Source: Crossiella equi
GTDB taxonomy: Bacteria > Actinomycetota > Actinomycetes > Mycobacteriales > Pseudonocardiaceae
Assembly (NCBI RefSeq): GCF_017876755.1
Contig: NZ_JAGIOO010000001.1
Span: 5,379,786 to 5,443,785 of the forward strand
Direction: 5' to 3'
Length of the DNA: 64,000 nt
Shown: in pieces, positions 1 to 8,483 of the stretch
Layout of the letters: every line of letters starts with the position of its first letter
Position numbering within the stretch: the first letter of the stretch is position 1
Made by a program: the position numbers and the translations under genes
Notes under the pieces: generated by a model
Told to the model about the DNA's origin: nothing
Databases searched by the model: none
The model's input: only the letters and a program-made list of their open reading frames with translations

Positions 1-162
1 CCCGTCCCGCTGCGGCTGGACCCGCCGAGCCGCGTGGTGGCCTGCCCGCGCTGCGGCAGCCGGGACACCGTGGAGCTGTCCCGGTTCTCCTCCACCGCCT
101 GCAAGGCGCTGCGCCGCTGCACCGCGTGCGCCGAACCCTTCGAGCACGTCAAGGAGATCTGA
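1..162 (+). CDS. paaD: PaaD, phenylacetyl-CoA epoxidase assembly protein (C-terminal part)
   Basis: The window opens inside this gene, and only the last 53 codons are present. They carry the cysteine-rich tail of PaaD/PaaJ: a CPRCGS pair, then TACKALRRCTAC and the ending EPFEHVKEI. In this family the tail is thought to bind zinc or an Fe-S cluster, and the protein matures the PaaABCE oxygenase that epoxidises phenylacetyl-CoA in aerobic phenylacetate breakdown. The stop codon (160-162) overlaps the paaE start by one base (TGATG), so the two genes are translationally coupled. The N-terminal DUF59-type domain lies outside the window. Confidence 0.85.
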   Translation, partial: PVPLRLDPPSRVVACPRCGSRDTVELSRFSSTACKALRRCTACAEPFEHVKEI

Positions 163-1247
163 TGGCCGCGCCCGCGGTGTCGCGCACTCGCGCGGCCTTC
201 CACCCCCTCGCCGTGGCCCGCGTCGACCGCCTCACCGAGGACGCCGTCGCGGTCACCTTCGACGTGCCCGAACCGCTGCGCGCCGACTTCGACTTCCGCC
301 CCGGCCAGTACCTGACCCTGCGCCGGACCACCGAGGCCGGGGTCGAGGAGCGCCGCTCGTACTCGATCTGCGCCGAACGCGGCGGCGCGCCCCGGATCGG
401 CGTGCGGCGTGTGGACGGCGGCCTGTTCTCCTGCTGGCTGGTCGACGAGGTGCGCCCGGGCGACGTGCTCGAGGTGCTGCCGCCGTCCGGGTTCTTCAGC
501 CCGGCCGAGACCGGCGGCCACCACGTGCTGGTCGCGGCCGGGTCCGGCATCACGCCGGTGCTGTCCATCGCCGCGAGCCTGCTCGCCGAGGACGGGACCA
601 GCCGCGTCACGCTGCTCTACGGCAACCGCCGCAGCGACACGGTGATGTTCGCCGAGGAGCTGGCCGACCTGAAGGACCGGTACCGGGGCAGGCTCCAGCT
701 CATCCACGTGCTCAGCCGCGAGCGGGGCGACGTGGAGCTGTTCGCGGGCCGCCTGGACGCCGAGCGCATCGGCAAGCTGCTCGACCTGCTGGTCCCGGTA
801 GGCGATGTCGGCCACTGGTGGCTGTGCGGCCCGTACGGCATGGTCACCGCCGCCCAGGGCGTGCTCGCCGAGCGCGGCGTGCCGACCGAGCGCGTGCACC
901 AGGAGCTGTTCTACGTCGACGAGCCGCCGCCCGAGCTGGTGCGCGAGGAGCAGCAGGTCGCCGACGGCGACGCGGCCGAGGTCGTGGTGCTGCTGGACGG
1001 CCGGGAGACCGTGCTGGCCCTGCCCCGGGACACCCCGATCCTGGACGCCGCCCAGCGCGTGCGCGCCGACCTGCCCTTCGCCTGCAAGGGCGGGGTGTGC
1101 GGCACCTGCCGGGCCAAGGTCACCGTCGGCGAGGTGCGCATGCGGCGCAACTTCGCGCTGGAGCAGCACGAGGTGGACGCCGGGTTCGTGCTCAGCTGCC
1201 AGGCGCTGCCCGTCTCGGACAAGGTGGTCGTGGACTTCGACGCCTGA
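162..1247 (+). CDS. paaE: PaaE, phenylacetyl-CoA epoxidase reductase subunit
   Basis: This 361-aa protein has the modular ferredoxin-reductase architecture. An FAD domain comes first (RPGQYLTLR and RRSYSIC, about residues 50-85), then an NAD(P) domain (GSGITPVLSI, about residue 130), then a C-terminal plant-type [2Fe-2S] ferredoxin domain. The cluster ligands are in CKGGVCGTC plus a distal Cys in VLSCQAL. PaaE passes electrons from NAD(P)H to the di-iron PaaA subunit. The ATG at 162 was chosen because it overlaps the paaD stop and the homology begins there; a longer reading from 126 lies inside paaD. It is the last pathway gene visible here, and the gene after it is unrelated. Confidence 0.93.
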   Translation: MAAPAVSRTRAAFHPLAVARVDRLTEDAVAVTFDVPEPLRADFDFRPGQYLTLRRTTEAGVEERRSYSICAERGGAPRIGVRRVDGGLFSCWLVDEVRPGDVLEVLPPSGFFSPAETGGHHVLVAAGSGITPVLSIAASLLAEDGTSRVTLLYGNRRSDTVMFAEELADLKDRYRGRLQLIHVLSRERGDVELFAGRLDAERIGKLLDLLVPVGDVGHWWLCGPYGMVTAAQGVLAERGVPTERVHQELFYVDEPPPELVREEQQVADGDAAEVVVLLDGRETVLALPRDTPILDAAQRVRADLPFACKGGVCGTCRAKVTVGEVRMRRNFALEQHEVDAGFVLSCQALPVSDKVVVDFDA

Positions 1248-1286
1248 GGGAACTGAAAGCGGGCGGCGCTGCGTCCAACCCGTGTG

Positions 1287-1919
1287 ATGCGGACCAGCGC
1301 CCGCCCGTCGATGGCCAGATACGGCCTCACCGGCTTCCTCGTGGGTTACCTCTTCGGGCTCTTCTTCTCGGTGCTCGCCCTCCTCGGCGGCGCGAGCCTG
1401 GCCAGCGCGCTGGTCGTGCCCGTCTTCCTCCTCGGGCTGCCCGGGCTGGTCATCGGCCTGGTCGTGGGCCAGAGCCACCGCAACGCCTTCGCCCGGCGGG
1501 CCGCCGCGGCCGCCTACGCCCCGCCCCCGCCGCCCGCGCCCCGGGTCAACGACGCCTGGTCGCGGCTGCTCGCGGGCTGCGAGGACCCGGTGCGCCGCTC
1601 CGCCGCGGCCGTGCGCGACCTGCCGCCGTCCCCGGCGCGGGACTGGGTGTGGCACATCGTGGCCGGGATGGAGGCCGAGCTGCCCACCGCCCGCCACCTG
1701 GCCGAGACCGGGCGGCGCCTGCACCCGCCCCGCCAGCCCCGGCTCACCGAGCACCCGCTGTGGCTGCGGCTGCGCGAGGCCGGTGAGGCCTTCGCGGCCA
1801 GCGAGCGCCGGGTCGGCGAGGTCGTCGCGCAGCTGGTCGCCCAGCCCGACCTGAACCGCGTGGACGACCAGCTCCAGCTGCTCGAGCAGCAGCTTCCGCA
1901 CCTGCGGCCTACTGTCTGA
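1287..1919 (+). CDS. Small integral membrane protein of unknown function
   Basis: The protein is about 210 aa. Two hydrophobic segments lie in the first 65 residues (GFLVGYLFGLFFSVLALL and a second ending PGLVIGLVVG). They are followed by an Ala/Pro-rich linker and a charged helical cytoplasmic domain of about 130 residues, with a Leu/Gln-rich C-terminus. No domain was recognised. The start is uncertain: GTG 1284, ATG 1287 and ATG 1311 are all in frame and none has a strong Shine-Dalgarno sequence. It sits 25 bp before a lipoprotein gene on the same strand, which suggests a shared envelope context. Confidence 0.6.
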   Translation: MRTSARPSMARYGLTGFLVGYLFGLFFSVLALLGGASLASALVVPVFLLGLPGLVIGLVVGQSHRNAFARRAAAAAYAPPPPPAPRVNDAWSRLLAGCEDPVRRSAAAVRDLPPSPARDWVWHIVAGMEAELPTARHLAETGRRLHPPRQPRLTEHPLWLRLREAGEAFAASERRVGEVVAQLVAQPDLNRVDDQLQLLEQQLPHLRPTV

Positions 1920-1944
1920 CCGTCCCGCCCGATCAGGAGGAACC

Positions 1945-3051
1945 ATGCCTGCCACGTCCCGGCTCCTGCTCGGGGGCGCCGCGGTGCTCGCGCTCGCCGT
2001 CAGCGGCTGCGCCACCCCCGTCAGCGGCACCCCGGTGGCCGCCTCGAACGTCAAGACCACCACCGCCAAGCCGACCACCAGCACCCGGCCGGGCCAGGCG
2101 CCGGAGCCGGACACCGGCAGCGAGACCGCGGTGGCGCTGATGCGCAAGATCCAGGCCGGGGACGTGTGCGCGCTGCACGACGAGTCGTTCCTGAAGAAGT
2201 TCGGCTCCAAGGTCATTCGCACGCCCGGACCCGGTTTCCACGGCTGCACCGGCATCGGCGGCGAGCCCAACGGCCAGCACTTCTGGCTGTTCGAGCTCAA
2301 GGTCGGCGAGCCCTACCGGCCGTCCACCCGGGAGCCGGACAAGGTCGAGCAGGTCGGCGGCCGGGACGTGTTCTTCCCCAAGGCCGAGGCGGTCAACGGG
2401 GTCGAGGACACCTGCTACGCCAAGACCAAGCTCGCGGGCACCGACTTCGTCCTGAGCCTGCGCGCCCGCATGGTGCCCAACCAGGGCCAGCCCGCGCCCT
2501 GGCCGGAGCGCTGCCAGGAGGCGGGCGCGTACGCCGCGCTGCTCGGCCCCAGGGCCGACGACCTGCCCGCGCGTACCGGTGGCGAGCCGGAGAGCCGCCT
2601 GCTGGGCAAGGACCCGTGCGCGAAGAAGGACCAGATCGTCGCGCTGTACCCGGACTGGCAGCTGGAGAGCTCGGGCTACCTCAGCCCGTACGACTGCCAG
2701 CTCAAGTTCGGCCAGGCGGACAAGCCGCTCCAGCTGGTGCTGACGCTGGCCTGGGACCGCGACGACGAGCCCAGTGACAAGACCTTCGGCGACCAGCGGC
2801 TGGACAAGATCGACGTGGGCGGCTTCCCCGGCCAGCGCCTGAGCAGCGCGGGCAAGGGCAGCGGCGGCTCCTGCAAGAACACGCTGGTCGTCAAGCCGGG
2901 CCAGAAGGACGTGAAGTTCAGCGCGCACCTGGTCCGTGTGGGTGCCGACACGTCCAGGAACTTCAAGAAACCGGCCTCGCAGGAGCCGATCCCGGCGCCG
3001 GACTGCGCGCAGGTCGACCAGGCGACCCAGTTGGTGGTGTCCGGGATCTAA
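1945..3051 (+). CDS. DUF3558-type lipoprotein
   Basis: This 368-aa secreted lipoprotein has a signal peptide with a clear lipobox (LAVSGCATP, Cys about residue 23). A Thr/Pro-rich linker (TTTAKPTTSTRPG) follows, then two cysteine-containing globular regions that resemble the DUF3558 proteins common in Pseudonocardiaceae. It would be anchored to the outer face of the membrane; the function is unknown. A strong AGGAGG lies about 6 nt before the ATG. The gene converges on the next one, and their stop codons share bases 3048-3051. The DUF3558 assignment comes from overall layout and Cys pattern, not a profile search. Confidence 0.7.
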   Translation: MPATSRLLLGGAAVLALAVSGCATPVSGTPVAASNVKTTTAKPTTSTRPGQAPEPDTGSETAVALMRKIQAGDVCALHDESFLKKFGSKVIRTPGPGFHGCTGIGGEPNGQHFWLFELKVGEPYRPSTREPDKVEQVGGRDVFFPKAEAVNGVEDTCYAKTKLAGTDFVLSLRARMVPNQGQPAPWPERCQEAGAYAALLGPRADDLPARTGGEPESRLLGKDPCAKKDQIVALYPDWQLESSGYLSPYDCQLKFGQADKPLQLVLTLAWDRDDEPSDKTFGDQRLDKIDVGGFPGQRLSSAGKGSGGSCKNTLVVKPGQKDVKFSAHLVRVGADTSRNFKKPASQEPIPAPDCAQVDQATQLVVSGI

Positions 3052-3767
3052 CGCCCGGGGTGGGCCACCAGCGGCAGGTGCAGCCGGGCCCGCAGCTCCA
3101 CCCGGGGCCGCCGGTGCAGCACCACGTGCAGGAACAGCGTGAGCGCGCCGAGGACCCCGCCCAGCACCACCGGGGTGAGGTCCCCGGCCAGCACGCCGGT
3201 CACGAGCAGCAGCGCCGCCACCAGCAGCCCGGCGACCGCGGGCAGCACCGGGGTGCGCTCGGTCCACGCCCAGGACAGGGCCCGGTCGACGTCGGCGCGC
3301 AGCTGCTCGGCCGCGGTGCGCAGCTCCCGGTCGTCCCCGGCCAGCGCCAGGATCCGGTCGGCCAGCCCGCCGCAGGTCCGGGCTTGCGCGCTGGTCAGCA
3401 GCACGGGGGTGCCGTCGTGCTTGCGGGCGCGCACCGCCAGCGTCTCCGCGTACAGCGCCAGGCCCAGGTGGTGTCCGAGCACCGGGTCCTGGGGCGCGCC
3501 CGCGAGCAGGGCCTCCGCGAGCGCGGTGGCCGCCACGACCTGTCCGGTGGCCAGCAGCCCGACCACCTCGCCCAGGGCGGCGGGGCGGCAGGCCCGATCC
3601 TCGGCGAGCGCGGCCCGGTAGCCGGACAGCGCGCCCTCGTAGTCCCCGGCCACGGCCAGCTCGTCGGCCCGCCGCACCTGTTCCTCGGCGGGGGAGGAGC
3701 CGGTGCCGGACAGGCGCCACTTGGCGGCCACGATCGCGCGCATCCGCTCGTTGTCGCTTGCGGTCAT
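3048..3767 (-). CDS. TPR-like protein with C-terminal membrane anchor, unknown function
   Basis: This 239-aa protein has an N-terminal helical region (about residues 25-75: EEQVRRADELAVAGDYEGAL, then ALAEDRACRPAALGEVVGLL) with the periodicity of tetratricopeptide-like repeats. Two adjacent hydrophobic segments follow near residues 180-220 (VAGLLVAALLLVTGVLAG and a second ending LTLFLHVVL), then a basic tail. It is probably a membrane-anchored adaptor. The ATG at 3767 follows the first in-frame Met of the homogeneous region; the longer open frame is a GC-skew shadow. The stop overlaps the convergent lipoprotein gene. Confidence 0.55.
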   Translation of the reverse strand: MTASDNERMRAIVAAKWRLSGTGSSPAEEQVRRADELAVAGDYEGALSGYRAALAEDRACRPAALGEVVGLLATGQVVAATALAEALLAGAPQDPVLGHHLGLALYAETLAVRARKHDGTPVLLTSAQARTCGGLADRILALAGDDRELRTAAEQLRADVDRALSWAWTERTPVLPAVAGLLVAALLLVTGVLAGDLTPVVLGGVLGALTLFLHVVLHRRPRVELRARLHLPLVAHPGR

Positions 3768-3839
3768 GTCACGCGATTGTGCGGATAACGGTCGGATGTT
3801 CTGTGACCTGTGACGCAGTGGCGTCCACTCGACACCCAT

Positions 3840-4526
3840 ATGTTCGCCGCCGTGCCCACGGAGGAGAACAAGCGCAGGCAGCTCAGCTCGCCGGTGCTCG
3901 GGCTGGTGTGCGCCGCGGTCTGGCTGGTGCTCAGCGGTGGCGCGGTGACCTGGGTCGTGCTGGCCGAAGCGTCCACTGGGGAGCTGTCCTACCAGGACGA
4001 ACAGGCCTATCCCACGGACTTCCCGGTGCCCACGACCACCCGGCGCACCAGCACGCGCACGACCACGACCACCGCGACCACCACGACCGCGGCCGGACCC
4101 GGGTCGATGCGCCAGGTCAGCCATGGCGGGATGAGCACCGAGGTCCCGGCCAGCTGGGTCGACCAGCAGAGCAGGACCGGCTGCCTCCACCAGGCCGGGG
4201 ACTCCGTCGGCAGGTTCCTGCGCTACGGCTCGTGCCCGCTCGGCGCCCAGGGCGTCCGGGCCGAGGTGCAGAAGATGGAGCAGGAGCTCAGGACGACGAA
4301 GCGGAACTACCGCGGGACCGCCCTGACCGACACGACCTTCCGCGACGCGCCCGCCGTGCAGTGGGACTTCTCCTTCACCGAGACCGACGGCACGGCCCGC
4401 ACCACCACCGCGCGCTTCTGGCAGACCGGCTCCAGCGTGCACTGGCTCTACCTGGCCTCCCCGGACTCCGTCCTGGCCGAGAGCCGCTCGCTGTTCGAGT
4501 CCATGCTCGCCGCCGCCCGCCCCTGA
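3840..4526 (+). CDS. Single-pass membrane protein with Thr-rich stalk, unknown function
   Basis: This 228-aa protein has a short cytoplasmic N-terminus, one transmembrane helix (LGLVCAAVWLVLSGGAVTWV, about residues 25-44) and a stalk made almost wholly of Thr, Arg and Ala (about residues 70-95). A roughly 130-residue exported domain with two Cys (GCLHQAG and GSCPLGA) follows. That C-terminal domain resembles exported domains seen in many actinomycete membrane proteins, but no family can be named. ATG 3840 is preferred; a GTG at 3810 would add ten residues. It lies 15 bp upstream of the next membrane protein gene, probably co-transcribed. Confidence 0.6.
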   Translation: MFAAVPTEENKRRQLSSPVLGLVCAAVWLVLSGGAVTWVVLAEASTGELSYQDEQAYPTDFPVPTTTRRTSTRTTTTTATTTTAAGPGSMRQVSHGGMSTEVPASWVDQQSRTGCLHQAGDSVGRFLRYGSCPLGAQGVRAEVQKMEQELRTTKRNYRGTALTDTTFRDAPAVQWDFSFTETDGTARTTTARFWQTGSSVHWLYLASPDSVLAESRSLFESMLAAARP

Positions 4527-4541
4527 CCCCGGAGGATGTGG

Positions 4542-6248
4542 ATGACCGACGCCGTACTGCCCTGGGTCAGGGCCGACGCCACCGCCCGCGAGCCCTGGCG
4601 GGTGGAGGACGAGACCACCCGCTACCTGTGCTCGGCCGCGCACCTGGACCAGGAGTTCGCCGACAACGCCATCCGGGAGACCCTGGTCGAGCCCACCCGC
4701 GCGGTGCCGCCCACCCCGGGGGTCGACCTGCCCGCGGTGCTGCGCGAGGCGGTGGCCGCCCGCACCCGCCGCTGGGTGCGGGACGCGCTCCTGTTCGCGT
4801 GCCTGGTCGGGCTCGTCTACACCAGCACCCACCTGTTCGCGTTCTGGCTGCTGCTCGCGGTGGCCTGGAGCTACCTCTCGCCCCGGCACGCGGCCGGGCA
4901 GCGCTCCACCCTGCTGCGCGAGTGGGGCGGTGTGGTCAAGCTCCAGGCGGTGCGCCGGATCCGGCGCTGGGCGCTGTGGCTGTGGGTGCTGCTGTTCCTG
5001 TCGCTGGCCGTCCCCATGCTCACGCCGCTGCTCGGCGGGCGGCGGGCGAGTACCCCCGAGCTCGCCGACACCGGCTCCCTGCCCTGGCTGTTCGTGCTCA
5101 TCGCGCTGGTGGTGCTGCTCCTCGACGAGTTCGTGGTGGCCGCGCTGCTGACCCGCAGCTTCCGCCGGGGACCCGGGTTCCAGGCCGGTGAGGTCCGCGC
5201 CACCTGGCCGGGGGAGCGGCTGGTCCGCACGCTGGCCCTGCCCTGGCGGCGCAAGGCCCTCAAGCGGCTGACCGGGACCCAGCCCGACCCCGAGCTGCTG
5301 GTGTACCGGGGCTACCACCCCTTCGTCGGCGCCGGTATCCCGGTGCGGCCGTGGTCCATCGCGCTGCCGCTGGACCCCAAGGACGAGGGCGGCAGCACCC
5401 AGCGGTTCACCCTCACCGACCTCTACGACCACGTCACCACCGAGCTGGCCCGGCTCGGCGCGTCCGCCTCGCTGTCCCCGGAACGCCGCCTGGGCGAGCT
5501 CACCGCGCGCAACCAGGTCGTGGTCTCGGCGGAGACCCTCCTGGACAACATCCACGACGACCGCGCCTGCTGGGTGCTGCCGGACGTGGACGAGCCGCCG
5601 GTGCGCACGCTGACCCCCGAACAGGTGGCCGAGCTGCGCGAACGGCCGCTGGAGTGGATGCGCTACTACCGCTGCTTCCAGGTCGAGACCTGGGACCGCA
5701 ACCTCGTGGTCTCGGTCTACCTGCACCTCGGCGCGGACGACCGGATGCTGTACCTGGAGTGGACGCCGTGCGTGCTGATGCCGGTGGCCGAGCACTACCG
5801 GATCGCCGACCGGCGGCCCAGCTCCACGTGGTCCCCGGTCCGGCACGCCCTGGCCGGGTTGCTCAGCCTGCCGGTCACCACGCCGCGCCGGGTGCGGGGC
5901 CTGTTCCGCCGCCTGCGCCCGCTGCCCCAGCCGCCCGGCCTGCTGGTGCCGGACAAGTACGGGGCCGCGACCAGCCTGCGCGAGCTGGCCACCGACGACG
6001 AGGGCTTCGACAACTACTTCCAGCGCAAGGACGTCGACCGCTACCTCCAGCTGCTGGAGCGCCGGGCGTTCCGGGCCATCGGCGAGTTCCTCACCGGGCG
6101 CGGCATCTCCGTGGTCGAGTTCCAGGCCAGGGCCAACCAGGTGATCAACAACCACATCACCAACACCGGCGGCACGCTCAACATGGTCACCGGCGGCACC
6201 GTCTCCGGGATCATGGCCGGTCAGATCGACGGCGGCGTCAAGATGTAG
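4542..6248 (+). CDS. Large multi-pass membrane protein with Gly-rich VTGGTVSG tail
   Basis: This 568-aa protein is of unknown function. Three to four transmembrane segments fall in the first 210 residues (around 80-112, 140-165 and 182-205). A cytoplasmic region of about 330 residues follows with conserved-looking blocks (WVLPDVDEP and WDRNLVVSVYLHL). The last 40 residues (NNHITNTGGTLNMVTGGTVS, then GIMAGQIDGGVKM) form a short Gly/Val repeat like tails seen in actinobacterial NTPase and effector proteins; that link is from memory only. The start at ATG 4542 is set by GGAGG at 4531-4535, 6 nt upstream; the in-frame ATG at 4536 touches the Shine-Dalgarno sequence. It overlaps the convergent gene by 11 bp. 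Confidence 0.6.
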   Translation: MTDAVLPWVRADATAREPWRVEDETTRYLCSAAHLDQEFADNAIRETLVEPTRAVPPTPGVDLPAVLREAVAARTRRWVRDALLFACLVGLVYTSTHLFAFWLLLAVAWSYLSPRHAAGQRSTLLREWGGVVKLQAVRRIRRWALWLWVLLFLSLAVPMLTPLLGGRRASTPELADTGSLPWLFVLIALVVLLLDEFVVAALLTRSFRRGPGFQAGEVRATWPGERLVRTLALPWRRKALKRLTGTQPDPELLVYRGYHPFVGAGIPVRPWSIALPLDPKDEGGSTQRFTLTDLYDHVTTELARLGASASLSPERRLGELTARNQVVVSAETLLDNIHDDRACWVLPDVDEPPVRTLTPEQVAELRERPLEWMRYYRCFQVETWDRNLVVSVYLHLGADDRMLYLEWTPCVLMPVAEHYRIADRRPSSTWSPVRHALAGLLSLPVTTPRRVRGLFRRLRPLPQPPGLLVPDKYGAATSLRELATDDEGFDNYFQRKDVDRYLQLLERRAFRAIGEFLTGRGISVVEFQARANQVINNHITNTGGTLNMVTGGTVSGIMAGQIDGGVKM

Positions 6249-7071
6249 CCGCGGCCCGCCACCAGGACAGCACGTCCCGCGCGGCGGCCGGGGTGGCCAC
6301 CAGCATCCCGTCGGCGGGCAGGGCGCACCGTCGCCCGTGCCGGTCCAGCACCACCGCGCCGGACTCCAGGGCCAGCGCGGCGGAGGCGGCCACGTCCCAC
6401 TCCCGGTAGCTGTCCAGCACCGCGGCCACCGCGTGCCCGAGCGCGACCTGGGCCACCGCCAGCGCGGCCGAGCCGAGCATCCGCACGCCGGTGTGCGCGG
6501 CCGCGGCCGCGGTGATGAACTCGCCCATGCCCGGCCAGGGCCCCGCCCGGGTGGCCTCGGCGCACACGATGCCGCCCGCCACCCCCGCGTCCGGGTCCAG
6601 CCGCACCGGGGTGCCGTTGGCACGGGTGCCCCGGCCGCGCGCGGCGGCGTAGATCTGGCCCCGGTACGGGTCGGCGACCACCCCGACCACCGGACCGGTG
6701 GCGTCCAGCAGCGCCAGGCTGTACGCGCACCACGGGATGCCCGCCACGTAGTTGGCCGTGCCGTCCACCGGGTCGACCAGCCAGCGGTACTCCGCGCCCG
6801 GGTCGTGGGCCTGCTCGCCGTACTGCTCGGCGATCACCGGGATGCCCGGGAACTCCCGCGCCAGCACGCGGCGGGTGTGGCGTTCCAGGGTGTGATCCGT
6901 GTCGGTCACCCAGTCGAAGGGATTCCCGTCCCGGGCGGGGTGCGCGCCCCGGCCCGCGGTGGCGGTGATCACGTCCGCTGCGTCGTTGGCCAGGCGGCCA
7001 GCCACTTCCAGCGCCCGGGACAAAAGCCCTGGTTCGACGGGGTGATCGGGCGCGTGCGGCACGACGGTCAT
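6238..7071 (-). CDS. Inositol monophosphatase family protein
   Basis: This 277-aa protein has the signature Mg2+-dependent phosphatase motifs: WLVDPVDGTANYV (DPxDGT box, about residue 90) and YREWDVAASAAL (WDxAA box, about residue 210). It could act on myo-inositol 1-phosphate, histidinol phosphate or another sugar phosphate; sequence alone does not decide. The usual GEE metal-binding pair appears as AEQYGEQ, so one acidic ligand position looks like Gln. The 3' end overlaps the neighbouring gene by 11 bp. Upstream a TAGGGC box lies 3 nt before the ATG, with no Shine-Dalgarno sequence. Phosphatidylinositol mannoside synthesis would fit the adjacent mannosyltransferase, but that is inference. 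Confidence 0.85.
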   Translation of the reverse strand: MTVVPHAPDHPVEPGLLSRALEVAGRLANDAADVITATAGRGAHPARDGNPFDWVTDTDHTLERHTRRVLAREFPGIPVIAEQYGEQAHDPGAEYRWLVDPVDGTANYVAGIPWCAYSLALLDATGPVVGVVADPYRGQIYAAARGRGTRANGTPVRLDPDAGVAGGIVCAEATRAGPWPGMGEFITAAAAAHTGVRMLGSAALAVAQVALGHAVAAVLDSYREWDVAASAALALESGAVVLDRHGRRCALPADGMLVATPAAARDVLSWWRAAATS

Positions 7072-7208
7072 ACCGCCCTAGGCTGACCGCGTACGGTGTC
7101 AGTGACGCGACGCCGAGGTGACGTGTCGGGGATCACCAGGTCAAGAGTCCGGTTTGGCAATCGGTGTGCCGGGCATGAGACTCCTGTTGAGGAGGTGACG
7201 GCGGCACC

Positions 7209-8435
7209 GTGAAGCTGCAGGACAACGAGGAGTTCGACAACAGTTCCGCGTCGCGTCATGCCGGTGTCGACTCACCGGGGATCGCCGGGGGCACCGTGGG
7301 CACCGTGCGAGTCGCGATCGTGACCGAGAGCTTTCTCCCGCAGGTGAACGGCGTGACCAACTCCGTCATGCGCGTTCTCGAACACCTGCGGCGGTCGGGG
7401 CATGAGGCGCTGGTCATCGCGCCCGGCGCCGGCGTCACCGAGTACTGCGGCTACCCCGTCGTGCGGGTGCCGGAGCTGCAGCTGCCCGTGCTCAAGGCCC
7501 AGCCCATCGGCTGGCCCAGCCGCAAGATCCTCAAGGCCCTCCAGGACTTCCGCCCCGACGTGGTGCACCTGGCCTCGCCGTTCGTGGTCGGGGCCCGGGG
7601 CCTGGTCGCCGCGCGCAAGCTCGGCATCCCCACCGTCGCCGTCTACCAGACCGACGTGGCCGGTTTCGCCTCCTCCTACGGCCTGGGCCTCACCGCCCGC
7701 GCCGCGTGGAAGTGGACGAAGTGGCTGCACACCATGGCCGACCGCACCCTGGCGCCGTCCTCCTGGGCCGTGCAGGCGCTGGAGGAGCACGGCATCCCGC
7801 GCGTGCACCGCTGGGCCCGGGGCGTGGACACCGCGCGGTTCCACCCGGACAAGCGCGACCACGACCTGCGCGCGCGGCTGGCCCCCAACGGCGAGCTGCT
7901 GGTCGGCTATGTCGGCCGGGTCGCGCTGGAGAAGTGCGTCGACCGGCTCGCCCCGCTGCACGACATGCCCGGGGTGCAGGTCGTCGTGGTCGGCGACGGG
8001 CCCGAGCTGGGCCACATGCGCAAGCTGCTCCCGGACGCCCACTTCCTCGGCTTCCGGGGCGGCGAGGAGCTGGCCGTCGCCTACGCGAGCCTGGACGTGT
8101 TCGTCCACACCGGCCCGCACGAGACCTTCTGCCAGGCCGTCCAGGAGGCGCTGTCCTCCGGCATCCCGGCGCTCGCCCCGGACGCGGGCGGGCCCCGCGA
8201 CCTGGTCACGCCCGGCCGCACCGGCTTCCTGCTGCCGCCCTTCGACGCGGAGGCGCACGCGCACGCCCTGTGCGACGCGGTGAACACGCTCCGTGACCCC
8301 GTGCTGCGTGCCAAGTACGGCGAGGCGGCCCGCAAGTCGGTGCTGCGCCGCACGTGGCCCGCCGTGTGTGACGAACTCCTCGGCCACTACGCCGACGTCA
8401 CAGCCCTGCCGGAGGCGGACAGCCACGCGGCATAG
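7209..8435 (+). CDS. GT4 glycosyltransferase, MgtA-like (GDP-mannose-dependent alpha-mannosyltransferase)
   Basis: This 408-aa GT-B fold enzyme begins its homology at [20 protein letters not shown]. Near the C-terminus it has the retaining GT4 motif, E-x7-E in [15 protein letters not shown]. It resembles mycobacterial MgtA (Rv0557), which adds mannose to glucuronyl-diacylglycerol and sits next to menG there as well. The substrate here is inferred. Starts at GTG 7209 (GGAGG at 7191, spacing 13) or at GTG 7296 or 7305, just before the homology, are all possible; the 32-residue N-terminal extension looks unconserved, so the true start may be 7305. A second glycosyltransferase follows after 48 bp. 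Confidence 0.88.
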   Translation: MKLQDNEEFDNSSASRHAGVDSPGIAGGTVGTVRVAIVTESFLPQVNGVTNSVMRVLEHLRRSGHEALVIAPGAGVTEYCGYPVVRVPELQLPVLKAQPIGWPSRKILKALQDFRPDVVHLASPFVVGARGLVAARKLGIPTVAVYQTDVAGFASSYGLGLTARAAWKWTKWLHTMADRTLAPSSWAVQALEEHGIPRVHRWARGVDTARFHPDKRDHDLRARLAPNGELLVGYVGRVALEKCVDRLAPLHDMPGVQVVVVGDGPELGHMRKLLPDAHFLGFRGGEELAVAYASLDVFVHTGPHETFCQAVQEALSSGIPALAPDAGGPRDLVTPGRTGFLLPPFDAEAHAHALCDAVNTLRDPVLRAKYGEAARKSVLRRTWPAVCDELLGHYADVTALPEADSHAA

Positions 8436-8483
8436 GGCACCCTGGAAGGGTTGCGCCCATCGAACACGAGGAGCGGTGCCCGG

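Noticed and set aside
3048-6623. 1191-codon open frame on the minus strand
   Set aside because: Only the last 239 codons look like protein; the rest is antisense to two plus-strand genes and reflects high-GC codon bias.
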